This document shows positions 23,625-32,486 of a stretch of DNA of 64,000 bases, one piece after another (position 1 is the stretch's first letter; each line of letters begins with the position of its first letter). The notes under the pieces were generated by a model that was given only the letters and a program-made list of their open reading frames with translations, made no database searches and was not told the origin of the DNA. A program made the position numbers and the translations under genes. Origin of the DNA: Parvibaculum sp046297875 (GTDB lineage Bacteria; Pseudomonadota; Alphaproteobacteria; Parvibaculales; Parvibaculaceae). The stretch spans positions 434,001 to 498,000 of the forward strand of contig NZ_JBKBHD010000001.1 of NCBI RefSeq assembly GCF_046297875.1, given 5' to 3'.

Positions 23625-26537
23625 ATGGCCGACACTCCTCCTCCCGATTCGCCCGCCTCCACCGATGGGCCGATGCTGCCCGATGCCGTGGCACTGGTGC
23701 CCGCGCGCGGCCCCGGCCGCAGCGCGGTTGCGGTTTCGCCGGATGGCGAGATCAGCGAGCTTTCGCCGGATGAGGCGCTGCGGCTGATCGAGCGCGAGCC
23801 CGTGATGCTGGTCCATGCCGGCTTTATCGCACGGCGCATCGCAAGAGGCATGGCCTTCCGCGAGGCGGGCCCTCATGTTCTCGACCTTCTCGAACTTTTC
23901 GCCTTTGTCCGCCCTGCCGAGCCCTGCCTGCCGACCGCCGAGGGAGTCGCCCGCGCGCTTGGCCTCGATCCCGGCGAAACGCCGGAAGATCTGGCGATGA
24001 TCTTGCGCGAGGCCGCCGCCGTCCTCCTCCGCGAGCTTCAGAACCCGCGCCTGCCGGGACGTCCCTTTGCGGCGCGCACCGCCTTCCGCATGGCGGAAGC
24101 GGGCTGGGCCTGGGGGCCGGGCGTCATGGCCGCACTTCGCGATGCCTTGCGCGGCGCGGCCGGGCGCGAGAGCAAGCTCCCTGCCTCGCGCGGCTTCGAC
24201 ATCTGGAACGAACTTCCCGACTGGGAGGAGCGCCCGCCGCTTCCGCCTGCAGGATCGCTGCCGGTCAGCGCGGCGGAGGCGCAAGTGCGGCTTGCCGAAC
24301 TGGCAGGCGACGACGCGGAAGCGCGGCCGGGGCAGGTCGCCTTTGCCGGGCTGGCGAGTGCCGCCTTCGCGCCGCGCGAGCGGGCAGGAGAACCCAATGT
24401 TGTCCTTGCCGAAGCCGGAACCGGCATCGGCAAGACGATCGGCTATGTCGCGCCTGCAAGCCTCTGGGCCGAGCGCAACAGGGGCACGGTCTGGATTTCC
24501 ACCTATACGAAGAACCTTCAGCGCCAGCTCGATCAGGAACTCACGCGCCTCTATCCCGATACCGCCGAGAAGGCGGAGAAGGCCGTGATCCGCAAGGGCC
24601 GCGAAAATTATCTCTGCCTGCTCAATTTCGCCGAGATGGCGGATCGCGCCGCGCTTGGCGGCAATGCGGTAGCCGTCGGTCTTGTCGCGCGCTGGGCAAT
24701 GGCAAGCCGAGACGGCGACATGGTGGGCGGCGACTTTCCGGCCTGGCTGGCCGCTCGGCTCAGCGGCGCCGCCGGACGCACCGGCCTGACCGACAGGCGC
24801 GGCGAGTGCGTCTACACCGCCTGCCCGCACTACAAGAAATGCTTTATCGAACGCGCAATCCGCAAGGCGCGGCGCGCCGAAATAGTAGTGGCAAACCATG
24901 CCCTTGTCATGCGGCAGGCCGCGCTTGACCAGACCATGGGCGTACTGACGAAACCGGCGCAACCGGCCGATGACGCCTCCGGTGGCGCGGAAGAGGAAAT
25001 ACCGAGCGGGCGCGAGGCGAGGACGCGCTTTGTCTTCGATGAAGGCCATCACATTTTCGATGCGGCAGACGGCGCCTTCTCGACATCGCTTTCGGCGCTT
25101 GAAGCGGCCGAACTCCGGCGTTGGATACGCGGCGCGGAAGGACAGCGCGGGAGGCGCGGGCGCGGCATCGAAGAACGTGCGGGCGATCTCATTGCAGACG
25201 ACAAGCTTGCCGAGGAGGCGCTAACGGCTGCCCTATCCGCCGCATCGGCGCTGCCCGCACCCGGCTGGTCCACGCGCCTCAATGACGGCCAGCCACGCGG
25301 CGCGGCAGAGAAGTTTCTCGCGCTGGTGCGCCAGCAGGTTCATGCCCGCGCGGAGGAATCGGGCAATGTCTTTTCCCTCGAAACGGAAACGGCGCCCGCC
25401 GTGAGCGGGCTTGCGGAAGCGGCGCACACGCTGGACGAGGCGCTGTCACATCTCGTTCGCGCGCTGCGCGTCATCGCGGACAGGCTGCGCGCGCGCCTCG
25501 ACGAGGAAGCAGAGGACCTCGACACGGCAACTCGCATCCGCATGGATGCTGCCGCGCGGGGCATCGAGCGGCGTGCGGGGGTTCTCATTCCGGCCTGGCA
25601 ATCGATGCTGAAAAGTCTCGGCGGTGCGACGCCGGAGATTTTCGTCGACTGGTTTTCAGTGGAGCGGCTTTCCGGGCGCGAGATCGATGTCGGGATGCAT
25701 CGTCATTGGCGCGACCCGACCATACCCTTCGCAGGCGCCGTTCTTGAGCCGGCGCATGGCGTTCTCATTACATCGGCGACGCTGCGCGACCAGTTGCCGG
25801 ATGAGGACATTGCCGAAGGCGGCTGGGAAAGTGCGGAAATCAGAACCGGCGTGTCACACCTCGCCCTGCCCGCGAAACGCGCCTTCATGGGATCGCCGTT
25901 CAACTATGCCGAGCAGGTTCGCATTTTCGTTGTGCGCGATGTAGGGCGCGATAAGGATGCCATCGCCGCCGCCTATCGCGAACTGTTCCGCGCGGCGGAT
26001 GGCGGTGCGCTTGGCCTCTTCACTGCAATCCATCGCCTGCGCGCCGTGCATGAGCGGATCGTCTCACCGCTCGAGGAAGCGGGGCTGACACTTTATGCAC
26101 AGCATGTCGATCAGCTCGACACCAGCACGCTGGTCGATATTTTCCGCGCCGAGCGCCATGCCTGCCTGCTCGGCACGGATGCCGTGCGCGATGGCGTCGA
26201 CGTGCCGGGCGATTCCCTGCGCATGATTGTCTTCGACCGTGTGCCCTGGCCGCGGCGGGACATCCTGCACAAGGCGCGGAGCGAGCAGTTCGGCAAGGCG
26301 CGCTATGACGACATGCTGACCCGGCTCCGGCTGAAGCAAGCCTTTGGCCGGCTGATCCGCCGGGCAAGCGACCGGGGCGTTTTCGTCATGCTCGATTCCC
26401 GGCTGCCGACGCGGCTGACCAGCGCCTTTCCGCCGGGTGCCGAAATTCACCGGATCGGGCTTGCCGAGGCGATCGCCGAATCGCGCCGCTTTCTCGGGGG
26501 TGAAGCCGCGCTTGCGGGTCCGGAAGGCACCCCCTAA
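23625..26537 (+). CDS. DinG/XPD-type ATP-dependent DNA helicase with Fe-S cluster
   Basis: A 970-residue superfamily 2 helicase. An N-terminal extension of about 230 residues precedes the helicase core. Motif I is EAGTGIGKT with Lys270. Four cysteines, Cys331, Cys395, Cys400 and Cys406, are placed as in the XPD/DinG 4Fe-4S domain. The DEAH-type motif II is DEGHH (near 470), and the last motif QAFGRLIRRASDRG is near 905. It unwinds DNA 5'-3', with roles in repair and R-loop or G4 resolution. The length exceeds E. coli DinG (716) because of the N-terminal part. A TerB gene follows 41 bases downstream. Confidence 0.9.
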   Translation: MADTPPPDSPASTDGPMLPDAVALVPARGPGRSAVAVSPDGEISELSPDEALRLIEREPVMLVHAGFIARRIARGMAFREAGPHVLDLLELFAFVRPAEPCLPTAEGVARALGLDPGETPEDLAMILREAAAVLLRELQNPRLPGRPFAARTAFRMAEAGWAWGPGVMAALRDALRGAAGRESKLPASRGFDIWNELPDWEERPPLPPAGSLPVSAAEAQVRLAELAGDDAEARPGQVAFAGLASAAFAPRERAGEPNVVLAEAGTGIGKTIGYVAPASLWAERNRGTVWISTYTKNLQRQLDQELTRLYPDTAEKAEKAVIRKGRENYLCLLNFAEMADRAALGGNAVAVGLVARWAMASRDGDMVGGDFPAWLAARLSGAAGRTGLTDRRGECVYTACPHYKKCFIERAIRKARRAEIVVANHALVMRQAALDQTMGVLTKPAQPADDASGGAEEEIPSGREARTRFVFDEGHHIFDAADGAFSTSLSALEAAELRRWIRGAEGQRGRRGRGIEERAGDLIADDKLAEEALTAALSAASALPAPGWSTRLNDGQPRGAAEKFLALVRQQVHARAEESGNVFSLETETAPAVSGLAEAAHTLDEALSHLVRALRVIADRLRARLDEEAEDLDTATRIRMDAAARGIERRAGVLIPAWQSMLKSLGGATPEIFVDWFSVERLSGREIDVGMHRHWRDPTIPFAGAVLEPAHGVLITSATLRDQLPDEDIAEGGWESAEIRTGVSHLALPAKRAFMGSPFNYAEQVRIFVVRDVGRDKDAIAAAYRELFRAADGGALGLFTAIHRLRAVHERIVSPLEEAGLTLYAQHVDQLDTSTLVDIFRAERHACLLGTDAVRDGVDVPGDSLRMIVFDRVPWPRRDILHKARSEQFGKARYDDMLTRLRLKQAFGRLIRRASDRGVFVMLDSRLPTRLTSAFPPGAEIHRIGLAEAIAESRRFLGGEAALAGPEGTP

Positions 26538-26578
26538 AGTCGCGGCCACCATAGCGATGTTTTTTCCAAGGCAGGTCC

Positions 26579-26989
26579 ATGTCGACAATTTCCCACGAAA
26601 ACGCCCTGATTTACATCATGGTGACGATGAGCGCGGTCGACCGCGCCATGAGCGACACGGAACTGCGCGACATCGGCAATATCGTGCAAACGCTGCCCGC
26701 CTTTCGCGACTTCAACCCCGAGCGGCTCATTCCGGTTGCGAAGGAATGTGCGGCGATCCTGCAGGAAGATGGCGGCCTCGACGCGGTGTTCGGCCTTGTC
26801 AGGGATGCGCTGCCGCCGCATCTGCGCGAGACCGGCTATGCGCTTGCCGTCGAAATCGCGGCGGCGGATCTTTCGGTCGGCGCCGAGGAAATGCGTCTGC
26901 TGCAGCTTCTCAGGGATGTTCTCGACATCGACAAGCTCGTCGCCGCCGCGATCGAGCGCGGCGTCCGCGCCCGGCACATGCCGGCCTGA
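26579..26989 (+). CDS. TerB-like tellurite-resistance domain protein
   Basis: A 136-residue all-helical protein that resembles the TerB-like fold. The pattern includes ALIYIMVTMSAVDRAMSDTE at the start, an acidic 'D..S..E' at each of two similar halves (DRAMSDTELRDI and DLSVGAEEMRLL), and LLRDVLDID near the end. These acidic repeats are the candidate metal-binding sites of TerB. The function in non-tellurite settings is unknown. It follows the Fe-S helicase gene at 41 bases on the same strand and converges with a secreted protein gene at three bases. Confidence 0.8.
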   Translation: MSTISHENALIYIMVTMSAVDRAMSDTELRDIGNIVQTLPAFRDFNPERLIPVAKECAAILQEDGGLDAVFGLVRDALPPHLRETGYALAVEIAAADLSVGAEEMRLLQLLRDVLDIDKLVAAAIERGVRARHMPA

Positions 26990-26992
26990 TGC

Positions 26993-27697
26993 TCAGCCGC
27001 AACGGCCTTCGCCGGTCTGTTCGAGCTTGCCGTCAATCCGGTCGTAGAAGGTGCGCGTGCATCCCCGCTCGCCATAACGATCCGTTTCACGATGGATGAC
27101 GACGGGCGCACCCGCCTCCCACATGTGAATGTCGACGCCACCCTCTGTCGCGCTTGACCGCCAGCGGCTGGTAATTTCCTGCGTATCCGGGTCGAATTCC
27201 GGTGAGACGATCTCGTCAAGCGCCTGATTACCATCGAAGCGTTGATCGCGCGGCGACCAGAGCCAGTTCCGGTAGAGTACATTCGGTCCTGCCGTTGTCT
27301 GCGCCAGCAGCCGAAAATCGAGATAGCCGTCGAAATTGAGATCGATCACCTCAAAGCCGTTATTCTCGATGTCAGGAAAGGTTTGCGAGTCGACATTCTC
27401 GATTACCTGAAAGGACTCGGCGGTGCCTTGCTGACGGATCGCGATGCGGGCAATCGCGCGCTCACCGGCCGCTTCATCCATTTGCCAGAAGAGTTCGAAA
27501 TAGAAGGGCGGCATGACCTGGCTGATCAGGGCTTCGCAGATGATTGGGCCGTCCGTACCTGCTGCCGGGGCAAGGCAAGTGAAGCCGGGGAGGAAGGTCT
27601 CGTCGCCATCCACCGGCATGGCGGCCGTTTCGGCCAGCACCGGAAGCGGCAGCGCGAGGCATGCAAGCAGCGATCCCCTTTTCATCCAGGTCAGCAT
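26993..27697 (-). CDS. Secreted protein, XAC2610-like
   Basis: A 234-residue exported protein with a signal peptide (cleavage likely near residue 24 after VLA). The body contains the run VIDLNFDGYLDFRLL, an FG-GAP-like or calcium-binding beta-turn pattern, then LWSPRDQRFDGNQALDEI. This arrangement is typical of XAC2610-type periplasmic proteins of unknown function. Three conserved cysteines (about residues 43, 53 and 224) could form disulfides. An in-frame ATG at 27685 is an alternative start that keeps the signal peptide. It diverges from a sterol-desaturase-like gene. Confidence 0.7.
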   Translation of the reverse strand: MLTWMKRGSLLACLALPLPVLAETAAMPVDGDETFLPGFTCLAPAAGTDGPIICEALISQVMPPFYFELFWQMDEAAGERAIARIAIRQQGTAESFQVIENVDSQTFPDIENNGFEVIDLNFDGYLDFRLLAQTTAGPNVLYRNWLWSPRDQRFDGNQALDEIVSPEFDPDTQEITSRWRSSATEGGVDIHMWEAGAPVVIHRETDRYGERGCTRTFYDRIDGKLEQTGEGRCG

Positions 27698-27835
27698 GGC
27701 GAACCCCTGCCGGTTTCCGAGAAAACATACGTCATATATTAGCGCGAAGCACCGCCCGGGAAGGCTTTTTCTTCGGATGCAAGCCGCATTATAGTCGGGG
27801 TTCCACTATCCGGAGGCGCGCCTCGCGCGCATCAG

Positions 27836-28678
27836 ATGCTCGAATTCATTTCAGCCCATGAAGCGCCGGTCCGTCTCGCCGTCTTTGCCGGTGTGCTGGC
27901 ACTGATGGCGGCACTTGAGGCGGCGCTGCCCCGGCGCACGGCCGGCGTCACGCGGGTCCGCCGCTGGACGACGAACCTCGCTCTGGCCGCCACGGGTACG
28001 CTCGTCCTGCGCCTTGCCGTACCGCTCCTTGCGACGGGTGTTGCGCTGGAAGCGGAGCGCCTGGGCTTCGGGCTCTTCCACTGGACGGGTACGCCCTATA
28101 TCGCCGCCTTCCTCCTCTCGCTGCTCGCGCTCGACCTTCTTGTCTATGGACAGCATGTCCTGTTTCACAAGGCCGGATTTCTGTGGCGGCTGCACCGCGT
28201 CCATCATGCGGACCCGCATGTCGATGCGACAACCGGCATCCGCTTTCATCCCGTCGAAATCCTCATAAGCATGTGCGTCAAGATGGCGGCGGTTGCGCTG
28301 CTCGGCGCACCGGTCGCCGCTGTCATCCTGTTCGAGGTGCTTCTCAATGCCGCTGCGATGTTCAATCATTCGAACCTGCGGATCGGCGAGAAAGCGGATC
28401 GCATCCTGCGTCTTTTCATCGTGACGCCGGACATGCACCGGGTGCATCATTCGGTCCATCGCGACGAGCACGACATGAATTTCGGCTTCAGCATTTCCGT
28501 GTGGGATCGTCTGTTCGGCACATACCGGGCGGCGCCGCGCGAGGGGCACATTGCCATGCGGCTCGGACTGGCCGAATATCCTTCGCCCGCGCCGGAACGG
28601 TTCGGCTGGAGCCTCGTCAACCCATTTTCGGGAAGAGCCTTTCCCGATGCATCGCAGCGCCGGGAGCGCACGACATGA
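27836..28678 (+). CDS. Sterol desaturase / fatty acid hydroxylase family membrane enzyme
   Basis: A 280-residue integral membrane di-iron enzyme. The histidine motifs are QHVLFHK (near 103), HRVHHAD (near 120) and HRVHHSVHRDEHD (near 200), together with an FNHSN motif near 178. These bind two irons and use O2 to desaturate or hydroxylate a lipid such as a hopanoid, carotenoid or fatty acid. Four spans flank the motifs. It overlaps the SixA start by four bases (28675), so the two are co-translated. The substrate is unknown. Confidence 0.88.
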   Translation: MLEFISAHEAPVRLAVFAGVLALMAALEAALPRRTAGVTRVRRWTTNLALAATGTLVLRLAVPLLATGVALEAERLGFGLFHWTGTPYIAAFLLSLLALDLLVYGQHVLFHKAGFLWRLHRVHHADPHVDATTGIRFHPVEILISMCVKMAAVALLGAPVAAVILFEVLLNAAAMFNHSNLRIGEKADRILRLFIVTPDMHRVHHSVHRDEHDMNFGFSISVWDRLFGTYRAAPREGHIAMRLGLAEYPSPAPERFGWSLVNPFSGRAFPDASQRRERTT

Positions 28679-29214
28679 AACGGCTTTGCCTGCTCCGCCA
28701 CGCAAAATCGGACTGGGGCGATCCCTCGAAGGACGATTTCGACAGGCCGCTCAATACGCGGGGCGAGAAGGCTGCCGCCTTCATGGCAGGCTGGATCGCG
28801 CGCTCGCCTTACAGGCCCGATCTCATTCTCTGCTCGACGGCGGTGCGGGCGCTGGCGACATGCGCGCCGCTTCGCGACGCCCTCGGCGATTCCGTTCCCG
28901 TCATCTATCGCGACGAGCTTTATCACGCGATGCCGGACGAAATGCTGGAGGAAATCCGCAACGCACCGGACGATGCGAAGACGCTGCTCGTCGTCGCGCA
29001 TAATCCGGGGCTTGTGCTTCTGGCGATGGCGCTTGCCGAAGACCCGGATGATGAAACGGCGCTGCGCGTCGCCTATGGCGTACCGACCGGCGGCTTCATC
29101 GTTTTCGAATTCGATGCCGACCGCTGGGAACAGGTTGCCAATGCCAAGGGACGTACGGTTTTCTTCGGGCGGCCGCGCGATCTGATGGCGGACGTATCGG
29201 GCGAGAAGCGATAA
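28675..29214 (+). CDS. sixA: SixA-type phosphohistidine phosphatase
   Basis: A 179-residue histidine phosphatase superfamily member. The phospho-accepting His9 lies in LLRHAKSDW; the second catalytic His is in VVAHNPGL near 108; conserved Arg residues include the one in STAVRALATC. SixA removes phosphate from phosphohistidine in histidine-containing phosphotransfer domains. The ATG overlaps the stop of the upstream membrane di-iron enzyme. A histidine kinase and a response regulator occur elsewhere in the window but nothing links them directly. Confidence 0.88.
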   Translation: MKRLCLLRHAKSDWGDPSKDDFDRPLNTRGEKAAAFMAGWIARSPYRPDLILCSTAVRALATCAPLRDALGDSVPVIYRDELYHAMPDEMLEEIRNAPDDAKTLLVVAHNPGLVLLAMALAEDPDDETALRVAYGVPTGGFIVFEFDADRWEQVANAKGRTVFFGRPRDLMADVSGEKR

Positions 29215-29220
29215 GTATCT

Positions 29221-30198
29221 TCAGAAGATATTTGCGGAGAAGTGCCGCGCGCTAATGCGGGCATAGGTGCCGTCGCTCACCAGCGAAGCGAGGGCCGCAT
29301 TGATGCGGTCGCGCAACGCCTCATTGCCGGCCCGCAAAACGATCCCTGCCCCTTCTCCGAAATAGGCCGGATCGGCATAGTCGGGACCGACAAGACGGCA
29401 GCAGGCGCCCTCCTTTGCCAGTATCCAGCGCAAGAGTGCGTTGCGGTCGGCAAAGACGAGATCGATCTCGCCCTTGTCGAGCGCCATTTTTGCTTCGGCG
29501 GGGTTCGCAAAGACAACCAGTTCGGCGGCAGGAAAGCGCTTCTGCGCGAAGGCCTGATGCGCGGAGCCTGCCTGAACGCCGATGCGCCGGCCGGCAAGGG
29601 CGGCAGGCGTCGCGGCGGGCGGCACATTGTTGCGCCTCGCCGCGAAGCGGCCCGGCGTCGAATAATAACCGTGACTGAAGATGACCCCCTCGCCCGCCGC
29701 GCTTTCGCGTCCTTGCGACGGGATCCGCATGGAAGCGATCACCGCATCACCCTCGCCACGCCTGAGCGCCGGCAGAAGCTCATCCCAGCTGCGCGTTTCG
29801 TAGCGGCATACGGTGCCGAGCCTTTCGCAAAGTTCAGCGGCAATTTCCATGTCGAAGCCACGCAGTTCGCCGGTCTCGTCACGGTAGTTGAAAGGCGGGT
29901 AGTCGCCTTCGGTCAAAATGACAAGCGGCGCGGCAGCCGCTTCGGCGGGCGCTGTTTCCGCCGCCGCCCCCGATAGGCGCGCCGGGTTGGGAAAGGGCAG
30001 GCTCAGCGCCGCCATTTCTTCGGGCGTCAGCGCCGGAGCAACCGGTTCCGGGGCGGCAGGCTCCACGATAGCCGGGGCCTCCGCCACCACGACGGCAGGC
30101 GGCTTGTGCCCGGGCAGCGGCGCGCCTTCATAGAGCTGCACCAGCGCACCGGCCAGCCAAACGATGGCTATCGTGTTCAGATAGAGAAGAAACCGCAT
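29221..30198 (-). CDS. Membrane-anchored type 3 solute-binding protein
   Basis: A 325-residue protein with one N-terminal membrane span (about residues 2-20), then an Ala/Pro/Val-rich, disordered linker (about 35-90), and then a family 3 periplasmic solute-binding domain beginning TEGDYPPFNYRDE. The domain has the GFDMEIAAELCERLG motif and ends with a DGTYARI stretch. The family captures polar amino acids or related small ligands. No permease or ATPase gene is adjacent, so it may be an orphan receptor or sensor. The start is uncertain: in-frame ATGs also occur at 30222 and 30234. It converges with sixA. Confidence 0.8.
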   Translation of the reverse strand: MRFLLYLNTIAIVWLAGALVQLYEGAPLPGHKPPAVVVAEAPAIVEPAAPEPVAPALTPEEMAALSLPFPNPARLSGAAAETAPAEAAAAPLVILTEGDYPPFNYRDETGELRGFDMEIAAELCERLGTVCRYETRSWDELLPALRRGEGDAVIASMRIPSQGRESAAGEGVIFSHGYYSTPGRFAARRNNVPPAATPAALAGRRIGVQAGSAHQAFAQKRFPAAELVVFANPAEAKMALDKGEIDLVFADRNALLRWILAKEGACCRLVGPDYADPAYFGEGAGIVLRAGNEALRDRINAALASLVSDGTYARISARHFSANIF

Positions 30199-30446
30199 AT
30201 CGCCCGCCCAACGTCCCGCCATGGAAAGTACCACGGCGCGTCATGTCCCATTGTGACACAGACAGAGGCTGCAAACCGCCCCGCATGGGCCTGCCGCTGC
30301 CTCCTGCCCTGCAGAAAAGCAAGGCTTGTGCCCTTGTTCGTCGCCGGGTTTATCAAGGTTAATTTTCTCGCTATCATGGAATACTGGAAGAGGTCGGTTC
30401 TGGCGTTGCGATTACAAATCAAGTCTGGAACTCGCGGGGGAGAACA

Positions 30447-32378
30447 TTGGAAAAGCGCAAAGCTGCCGGATCCGGTCAGAAAAGGCCGGCGCCGGAACGT
30501 GCGTCTGCCACCCGTCCGCGCCCGGCCGGCCGCCGGAGCGGCTCCCGCCCGCTGATCGGAGAACTGGCGCTCGCGGCCGGTCTCGTTCCGCCAGACATGC
30601 TTGCTCACGCTCTCGAACGGCAGAATCAATGGGGCGACCGTCTCGGCGAGATCCTCGTCAGCACCGGCGCCCTGCGCTTTGCCGACCTGGCGCGGCTCTA
30701 TGGCGCCCAGCGCGGCGTGCCGGTTGTCGACCTCGCGTCGGAACCGCGCGATCAGGCGCTCGCCGCCGAGGCCGATATCGACTTCTATCTGCGCACCGCC
30801 TGCCTGCCGTGGCGGCGGCGAGCGGGTGAGACGATCTATGTAGCTAGCGACCCGGACAGCGCGCGAGGCGCCATTGCCGAACATGACGGCCGTGCAAGGC
30901 CCGTTTTCGTCGCCTCGCACCGCGATATTTCCCGCACGCTGACGCGCGACTTCGCGAGCGTACTGACAGACCGGGCAATCTTCGATCTGCAGCGCAGGAT
31001 GCCGGAAAGTTCCGCAGCCGCAAGACTATCCCGCGCACAGGTTTTCTGGTTCGCGGGCCTCTGTCTCGCCTTGACGATCGGCCTCATTCTCGCGCCGTGG
31101 CACGTATTCGCGGCGCTGAACATTGCCTTCGGCATTGTCTTTCTCGGCGTCGCGGTCATGCGTTATGCGTCGATATTCGTCGGACTGCTCGTACCCCGAA
31201 CGGCGGAAGAGCGCGCCTATACAAATCATGGTGTCCCGCCGGACAGCGACCTTCCCGTCTACACGATCATGGTGCCGCTATTTCGCGAGGCGAGCGTTCT
31301 TCCCATACTCGCGCGCGCACTGAGCGAACTCGACTACCCCGCCTCCAAACTCGACATCAAGCTTATCCTTGAGGAGAGCGACCGCGACACGCTCGACGCG
31401 GCGAAAGCGCTCAAACTTCCCGATCATTTCGAATTCATCATCGTTCCCACAAGCCTGCCGCAGACAAAGCCGAAAGCGTGCAATTTCGCGCTGCCATTCG
31501 CGAAGGGCGACTATCTCGTCATTTACGACGCCGAGGATTGCCCGGAGCCGAAGCAGCTCAAGAAGGCGGTTGCCGCGTTCAATCTCGGCGACGAGAAGCT
31601 TGCCTGCGTTCAGGCGCAGCTCAACTATTACAACTGGAACGAGAACTGGCTGACGCGGCAGTTCACCATCGAATATTCGGCCTTTTTCGATCTGCTTTTG
31701 CCGATGATGGTCCGGCTTGGCCTGCCTATTCCGCTTGGCGGCACTTCGACGCATTTCCGCACGAAAGTCCTTCGCGAGGCAGGTGCCTGGGATCCCAACA
31801 ATGTGACCGAGGATGCCGATCTCGGCATCCGCCTCGCCTTGCTCGGATATCGCTGCGGCATGATCCAGTCGACAACGCAGGAAGAAGCCAATTGCCGCCT
31901 GCCGAACTGGATCCGCCAGCGCTCGCGCTGGATAAAGGGCTGGTTGCAGACATGGCTTGTGCGCATGCGTCACCCTGTCCGACTCTCCCGCCAGCTCGGG
32001 CCGAGGGGATTTATCAGCTTCCAGCTTCTGATTGGAGGCTTCACGCTGGCCAATCTCGTTCATCCGCTCTTCTACGTTTCAATGGCGATCTCCATTGCTG
32101 TGACCGGCGTTCCTGCCGATTTCAAGGACGGCGCCGGCCTCGCACTCTTCAACATGCTGGTGCTGGTTTCCGGCTACTCGGTGGCGGTGGCGGCGGGAAT
32201 TGCGGCTGTCGCCGTGAGGGGCATGCCCGCCCTGCTCAATCAAGCCGTGATGATGCCCGCCTATTGGCTGCTGATCTCGCTGGCGGCCTACAAGGCCATA
32301 TGGCAATTGCTGACACGGCCGTTTCACTGGGAGAAAACCGAGCACGGGCTTAGCCGGATGCTTCCGGGGCGGGCCTGA
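30447..32378 (+). CDS. MshEN-fused family 2 glycosyltransferase, membrane-bound
   Basis: A 643-residue fusion. Residues ~35-170 resemble the MshEN domain (GspE/MshE N-terminal, known to bind c-di-GMP): IGELALAAGLVPPDMLAHAL and RLGEILVSTGALRFADLARL repeat the family pattern. A processive family 2 glycosyltransferase follows between membrane spans: substrate-binding Asp361 in DAED, catalytic TEDADLG (454-460) and Q491-R-S-R-W495. Four C-terminal spans form the export part. TTG at 30447, after GGGGGAGAAC, is the start; no ATG fits. It would build a polysaccharide across the inner membrane, perhaps switched by c-di-GMP. The response regulator follows. Confidence 0.85.
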   Translation: MEKRKAAGSGQKRPAPERASATRPRPAGRRSGSRPLIGELALAAGLVPPDMLAHALERQNQWGDRLGEILVSTGALRFADLARLYGAQRGVPVVDLASEPRDQALAAEADIDFYLRTACLPWRRRAGETIYVASDPDSARGAIAEHDGRARPVFVASHRDISRTLTRDFASVLTDRAIFDLQRRMPESSAAARLSRAQVFWFAGLCLALTIGLILAPWHVFAALNIAFGIVFLGVAVMRYASIFVGLLVPRTAEERAYTNHGVPPDSDLPVYTIMVPLFREASVLPILARALSELDYPASKLDIKLILEESDRDTLDAAKALKLPDHFEFIIVPTSLPQTKPKACNFALPFAKGDYLVIYDAEDCPEPKQLKKAVAAFNLGDEKLACVQAQLNYYNWNENWLTRQFTIEYSAFFDLLLPMMVRLGLPIPLGGTSTHFRTKVLREAGAWDPNNVTEDADLGIRLALLGYRCGMIQSTTQEEANCRLPNWIRQRSRWIKGWLQTWLVRMRHPVRLSRQLGPRGFISFQLLIGGFTLANLVHPLFYVSMAISIAVTGVPADFKDGAGLALFNMLVLVSGYSVAVAAGIAAVAVRGMPALLNQAVMMPAYWLLISLAAYKAIWQLLTRPFHWEKTEHGLSRMLPGRA

Positions 32379-32391
32379 CCGGGCCCCGGAA
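32362..32391 (+). terminator. Hairpin over the glycosyltransferase stop codon
   Basis: TTCCGGGGC (32362-32370) pairs perfectly with GCCCCGGAA (32383-32391), with a 12-base loop containing the TGA stop. There is no T run after it, so termination may be weak or it may act on mRNA stability. Confidence 0.35.
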
Positions 32392-32486
32392 AACAGGCAT
32401 TCCGCGCGGCGGCACTAACCAATCGCTAAAGAGTTTTGGCCATATTGTTGACACCTGCGATCGTCCAGCCCCAGAAGGTGACCCGA

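Noticed and set aside
27813..27824. GAGGCGCGCCTC palindrome ahead of the sterol-desaturase-like gene
   Set aside because: A 12-base palindrome of this composition is expected by chance in GC-rich DNA and has no clear promoter context.
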